Positions 6,680-9,243 of a stretch of DNA of 9,243 nucleotides are shown here, in pieces. The notes below the pieces were generated by a model. The model was given only the letters and a program-made list of their open reading frames with translations, did not search any database and was not told the DNA's origin. This DNA comes from a bacterium (lineage in GTDB: Bacteria; Bacteroidota; Bacteroidia; Bacteroidales; Muribaculaceae): assembly GCA_004559845.1 (NCBI GenBank), contig SFWW01000063.1, forward strand, positions 1-9,243, given 5' to 3'. Numbering within the stretch: position 1 is the stretch's first letter; the number at the start of each line of letters is the position of its first letter. A program made the position numbers and the translations under genes.

Positions 6680-6711
6680 TTTTGCACAAAACCACCTCGT
6701 TTTGTGCAAAA
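6680..6711. promoter_or_regulatory. Perfect 13-bp inverted repeat before the acyl-CoA ligase
   Basis: TTTTGCACAAAAC (6680-6692) and its exact complement (6699-6711) flank a six-base spacer. It sits 13 nt after the methyltransferase stop and ends 16 nt before the TACCTTTG box. It could be an operator overlapping the -33 region of the next gene, or a transcript-ending hairpin for the upstream gene, although no T-run follows. The sequence shows the symmetry only; the role is inferred. Confidence 0.6.
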
Positions 6712-6727
6712 TGTTAAAATAAATCAC

Positions 6728-6735
6728 TACCTTTG
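6728..6735 (+). promoter_or_regulatory. -7 box of the acyl-CoA ligase gene
   Basis: TACCTTTG fits TAnnTTTG exactly, 35 nt before the ATG at 6771. The nearest upstream TTTG (6701-6704) lies inside the inverted repeat at a 23-nt spacing, slightly longer than usual. Confidence 0.6.
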
Positions 6736-6770
6736 CACCGCAAAAGTAATTTTTTCAATTTCTATCGATT

Positions 6771-8432
6771 ATGCTAAAAGAAAATACTGTCAAGATTTTT
6801 GAACAAAGTTTCAAAAACAACTGGAACAATCCGTGCTTGACTGACTACAACACTAAAGACACCCTTCTTTACTCGGATTTTGCACGCAACATTGCCCGCA
6901 TCCATCTCTTTTATAAGGAAATCGGTATCGCTGAAGGCGACCACGTGGCGCTGATCGGCAAAAATAATCCCACTTGGGTTACGGTGTTTATTGCCACCAT
7001 CACCTATGGCGCCGTGATTGTGCCTATCTTGCAAGACTTTAACCCTAACGATGCTCAGCACATCGTGAACCATAGCGAGGCTAAACTCCTTTTCGCCAGC
7101 AAAAGCAATTGGGAAAACCTTGACTTCAACAATATGCGCAATGTGCGCGCTGCACTCTCTATCGATGAACCGGGGCTCTATGAGCAAAAGGAGGGTGAAG
7201 TGGTGGCTGACGCTCTGGCAGCACTCGACGAAAAATTCGCCGCCGCTTATCCTAATGGCTTCACCGTGGATGATGTGAAATATCCGGAGGTGCCGGGCGA
7301 CCGACTGATGGACATCAACTACACATCGGGCACCACCGGCTTTAGCAAGGGGGTGATGATTACCGGCAACAACATTTGCGGCAACATTGTGTATGGCATT
7401 AAATCGGGGCTTTGCCACTCCGGCTCGCGACACCTCTCGTTCCTCCCGTTGGCTCATGCCTATGGCTGCGCCTTCGATATGCTGGCGCCTCTGGCTTGCG
7501 GCGGACACGTCACGCTGCTGGGTCGAATCCCTTCGCCGAAGGTGATTGTGAAGGCTATGGGTGAGGTGAAACCCAATTTGGTGATTTTGGTGCCACTGGT
7601 GCTCGAAAAAATCTATGCCAAAATGATTGTGCCTATGATTAGCAAGGGACTGCTGCGCTGGGCGCTCGCTGTGCCGTATCTCAACGATAAAATCTACGAC
7701 CAAATCCGTAAAAAACTCGTGGAGGCGTTTGGTGGATGCTTTGAAGAAATTATCGTGGGTGGCGCGCCGTTTAATGCCGAGGTGGAGGAATTTCTCTACA
7801 AAATCCGTTTCCCTTTCACCGTGGGCTATGGCATGACGGAATGCGCACCGCTGGTGAGCCACACGCCGTGGCGTGAATTTGTGCCCCACAGTGCCGGTAG
7901 GGTGCTGCCGGGCATCATGGAGTGCAAAATCGAGAGCGAGGACCCCGAAAACATTCCCGGCGAAATTTGCGTGAAGGGCGAAAATGTGATGCAAGGCTAT
8001 TTCCACAACAATGAAGCCACCGACAAGGTGCTCCACGACGATGGATGGCTACACACCGGCGATATGGGTACGCTTAGCGCCGATGGCACCATCTTTATCC
8101 GCGGGCGCCTCAAAACCATGCTTCTCGGCGCTAACGGACAAAATATCTACCCCGAAGAAATTGAAGCGAAGCTCAATAACATGATTTTTGTGAACGAAAG
8201 CCTGGTGGTGGAACGCAACGGCAAACTCGTGGGATTGGTGTATCCCGACTACGATACGATGGACGCTATGGGCGTTACACGCGACCAATTGCCTGAAAAA
8301 ATGGAGGAAATTAGAGTGGAACTCAACAAACTCGTGGCACCTTACGAACGCATCACGCGCATCGAACTCACCGCAAATGAGTTTGAAAAAACGCCAAAAC
8401 GTAGCATCAAGCGCTTTTTATATAGTCATTAG
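6771..8432 (+). CDS. Long-chain fatty acid-CoA ligase / AMP-forming synthetase
   Basis: The protein is an ANL-superfamily adenylating enzyme of the FadD/long-chain acyl-CoA synthetase type: it would activate a fatty acid with ATP and transfer it to CoA, for lipid synthesis or recycling. At 553 residues it is of normal length. Motifs in order: A3 phosphate loop YTSGTTGFSKG (184-194), A4 region LPLAHAYG (225-232), GGAP (330-333), A5 YGMTE (353-357), A7 GWLHTGD (425-431), A8 GRLKTMLLGANGQNIYPEEIE (445-465), and the C-terminal KTPKRSIKRF (540-549). In that last motif the usual A10 catalytic lysine position appears to be Ser545, with lysines two residues to each side. No signal peptide is present, so it is cytoplasmic or loosely membrane-associated. 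The ATG at 6771 follows a good promoter box. The true substrate chain length cannot be read from sequence. Confidence 0.92.
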   Translation: MLKENTVKIFEQSFKNNWNNPCLTDYNTKDTLLYSDFARNIARIHLFYKEIGIAEGDHVALIGKNNPTWVTVFIATITYGAVIVPILQDFNPNDAQHIVNHSEAKLLFASKSNWENLDFNNMRNVRAALSIDEPGLYEQKEGEVVADALAALDEKFAAAYPNGFTVDDVKYPEVPGDRLMDINYTSGTTGFSKGVMITGNNICGNIVYGIKSGLCHSGSRHLSFLPLAHAYGCAFDMLAPLACGGHVTLLGRIPSPKVIVKAMGEVKPNLVILVPLVLEKIYAKMIVPMISKGLLRWALAVPYLNDKIYDQIRKKLVEAFGGCFEEIIVGGAPFNAEVEEFLYKIRFPFTVGYGMTECAPLVSHTPWREFVPHSAGRVLPGIMECKIESEDPENIPGEICVKGENVMQGYFHNNEATDKVLHDDGWLHTGDMGTLSADGTIFIRGRLKTMLLGANGQNIYPEEIEAKLNNMIFVNESLVVERNGKLVGLVYPDYDTMDAMGVTRDQLPEKMEEIRVELNKLVAPYERITRIELTANEFEKTPKRSIKRFLYSH

Positions 8433-8636
8433 TAAGCAAAAACCGCTTTCCGGCTTAAAAATCGTAAGAAAATTGGAAAGGTAAAATGGTTAACAATATT
8501 TAACCTTTGGCGATTAAACCAAAATATCTTTAATTAAGCAATTGAATATCAAAAATTTATGAAAAATATTTTGTAAATTTTTTTGAAAAAATCAATTTTT
8601 TTGGCGAACCCCGGAAAAATTTTTCTCAAAGAATAG
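8433..8636. other. A/T-rich spacer after the acyl-CoA ligase
   Basis: No gene is supported in this stretch. It holds a perfect short inverted repeat, GGTTAA-CAATAT-TTAACC at 8488-8505, and long A and T runs from about 8540 to 8625. The ligase gene has no convincing intrinsic terminator. I see no tRNA or recognisable small RNA. Confidence 0.5.
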
Positions 8637-8666
8637 TTTGCATATAAGTTTTTTGTTATAAATTTG
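8637..8666 (+). promoter_or_regulatory. Promoter of the small lipoprotein gene
   Basis: TTTG (8637-8640), an 18-nt spacer, then TAAATTTG (8659-8666) match the Bacteroidetes consensus. The leader of about 50 nt is extremely A/T-rich up to the ATG at 8725, a feature often linked with strong translation in this phylum. Confidence 0.7.
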
Positions 8667-8724
8667 CACCGATTTTAAACTGAAAAAGAAAATTATTGTT
8701 TTATTATTTTAAATTTTTACGAAA

Positions 8725-8900
8725 ATGAAAAAGTTAGTTTTATTACTTGCTGTTATCGCTAGTGTTTCTTTCTTCTCTTGCAACAAGGGTGCAGCGCTGC
8801 TGATAGCGCAGCTGTTGTTGACAGTGCTGCTGCTGATAGCGCTGCTGCTGATAGCGCTGCTCCTGCTGACTCTGCAAAGGCTGATAGCGTTAAGGCTTAA
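8725..8900 (+). CDS. Small Ala/Asp/Ser-repeat lipoprotein, apparently frameshifted
   Basis: The ATG at 8725 opens a clear lipoprotein signal (MKKLVLLLAVIASVSFFSC, lipobox cysteine at residue 19, followed by NKGA). From 8796 the plausible coding is in the -1 frame, which reads AADSAAVVDSAAADSAAADS and on to AKADSVKA with a TAA at 8898-8900. In the original frame the same DNA gives an unlikely Leu/Ile-only stretch, and the frame runs through the terminator at 8925-8960 to a stop at 9064-9066. From memory, short Bacteroidales lipoproteins commonly have such Ala-Asp-Ser tails, so one lost base between about 8782 and 8796 is the simplest explanation. The intact product would be near 58 residues and anchored in the envelope; its function is unknown. 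Whether this is a real mutation or a sequencing error cannot be told here. Confidence 0.7.
8796..8891 (+). repeat. Imperfect tandem repeat encoding Ala-Ala-Ala-Asp-Ser units
   Basis: GCTGCTGCTGATAGC is present twice in exact tandem (8826-8840 and 8841-8855), with degenerate units before and after (GCTGCTGATAGC, GTTGTTGACAGT, GCTGACTCT, GCTGATAGC). Unit length stays a multiple of three, as expected for a selected coding repeat in the -1 frame. Such DNA is prone to slippage. Confidence 0.75.
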
Positions 8901-8924
8901 TCTAAGCGATAAGCAAAAGAGTTT

Positions 8925-8960
8925 GAAGCTGTTTCCCCAAGGGAAGCAGCTTTCTTTTTT
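8925..8960 (+). terminator. Intrinsic terminator of the lipoprotein gene
   Basis: A 13-bp stem (8925-8937 with 8941-8953, two G-T pairs) with loop CAA is followed by C and six T (8955-8960). It begins 25 nt after the TAA at 8898-8900, where a terminator would be expected if the Ala/Asp/Ser frame is the true one. Confidence 0.88.
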
Positions 8961-9100
8961 ACACCCCTCACCCCCCCCCCACCTTTTGCACAGCAGATGC
9001 AATGATTTATGCGAAGCACCATGCGGCATCTCCGATGCCGAGGGTGCAAATCACATCATAACGTAGGGACATGCCTTTGGCTTGTTTTGATGCCAAGGTA
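8961..9100. repeat. Non-coding stretch with C10 tract and long hairpin
   Basis: A run of ten C (8971-8980) is followed by a two-part hairpin at 9016-9047: outer GCACC/GGTGC and inner GGCATC-TCC-GATGCC, with a small internal loop. A weaker TTGGC/GCCAA inverted repeat lies at 9077-9096. No reading frame here has a recognisable product. The structures resemble dispersed palindromic intergenic repeats, but only one copy of the hairpin is in the window. Confidence 0.5.
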
Positions 9101-9243
9101 TCAACCAATTGAAAACACACCAGAAGAACCGTCCCTTTGGTATGCTTTGTCCACTTGCTGTAAATTATTGGTTTGCAAATAAGCTAACACAGCCTGAGGC
9201 ATTCCTCCCACAAGCATATATAACCTCAAATCTCTCATAGCCG
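9101..9243 (-). pseudogene. AAA ATPase / DUF4143 protein fragment, probably truncated
   Basis: Read on the minus strand from the window edge, the frame gives AMRDLRLYMLVGGMPQAVLA, then YLQTNNLQQVDKA, and ends at a TGA at 9103-9101. The YMLVGGMPQAV...Y..TNN...VDK pattern is a hallmark of the AAA_14/DUF4143 ATP-binding proteins common in Bacteroidales, whose role is poorly defined. In intact members a KRxIxxLYxxD segment and a long C-terminal domain follow VDK. Here the sequence instead turns to YQRDGSSGVFSIG and stops, so the family similarity seems to end near 9143 and most of the C-terminal domain is missing. The ATPase half would lie outside the window. Few residues are available, so a short variant cannot be excluded. 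Confidence 0.65.

Noticed and set aside
6774..8036. A 420-codon minus-strand frame opposite the acyl-CoA ligase.
   Set aside because: The plus strand carries all ANL motifs in order. The opposite frame is His/Arg-rich without any domain, typical of an antisense shadow.
8782..8800. Programmed -1 ribosomal frameshifting joining the lipoprotein signal to the repeat tail.
   Set aside because: No X-XXY-YYZ slippery heptamer is present in the correct phase and no clear downstream stimulatory structure was found, so a plain indel is more likely.
8901..9066. Extension of the lipoprotein frame to the stop at 9066, giving a 113-residue protein.
   Set aside because: The frame runs through a strong terminator and a C10 tract, and its central part is a translation of the Ala/Asp/Ser repeat in the wrong frame.
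825..9139. The 13-base string AACCGTCCCTTTG occurs at 825-837 and 9127-9139, suggesting a dispersed repeat pair.
   Set aside because: About one shared 13-mer is expected by chance in a window of this size, and the match does not extend. It is kept only as a side note for the ATPase break point.
1..9243. CRISPR arrays, intact insertion sequences, defence islands or a multi-gene novel system.
   Set aside because: No regularly spaced repeats, transposase or integrase genes, or clustered unknown genes are visible; gene content is mainly housekeeping with frequent strand changes.

Overview
The window looks like a piece of a Bacteroidales chromosome, probably host- or gut-associated (Prevotella/Muribaculaceae/Bacteroides-like). 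Several genes are preceded by the Bacteroidetes promoter pattern (TTTG, about 20 nt, TAnnTTTG) and have A/T-rich leaders without Shine-Dalgarno sequences. The encoded proteins also fit: an ungapped NagB, a CotH protein carrying a dockerin, a FadD-like ligase of the type common in this phylum, and a small lipoprotein with an Ala/Asp/Ser tail. The genus cannot be fixed from the sequence alone.

Layout, left to right: the C-terminal end of a YdfG-like short-chain dehydrogenase (+); two tandem microrepeats; a secreted 157-residue protein of unknown function (+); recO (-); a compact unit tRNA-Glu, rpsT, tRNA-Glu, terminator (+), in which the two tRNA genes are identical; a gene-poor spacer; nagB (+); a strong hairpin between convergent genes; a secreted dockerin plus CotH-kinase protein (-); a divergent promoter region; an RsmF-like rRNA m5C methyltransferase (+); a perfect inverted repeat followed by a promoter; a long-chain acyl-CoA ligase (+); an A/T-rich spacer with a consensus promoter; a small lipoprotein gene that appears frameshifted, with its own terminator (+); and a non-coding stretch (C10 tract, hairpin) running into the end of an AAA ATPase/DUF4143 gene (-) that looks truncated.

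Most of the content is housekeeping: translation (S20, tRNA-Glu, rRNA methylation), recombination repair (RecO), amino-sugar catabolism (NagB) and fatty-acid activation. Strand changes separate most genes, so only the tRNA-rpsT-tRNA cluster is a convincing co-transcribed unit. I see no defence system, CRISPR array, intact insertion sequence or multi-gene novel system. The items most worth a second look are the frameshifted lipoprotein, the tRNA-flanked rpsT unit, the missing canonical A10 lysine in the acyl-CoA ligase, the perfect inverted repeat at its promoter, the CotH-dockerin fusion, and the decayed ATPase end.
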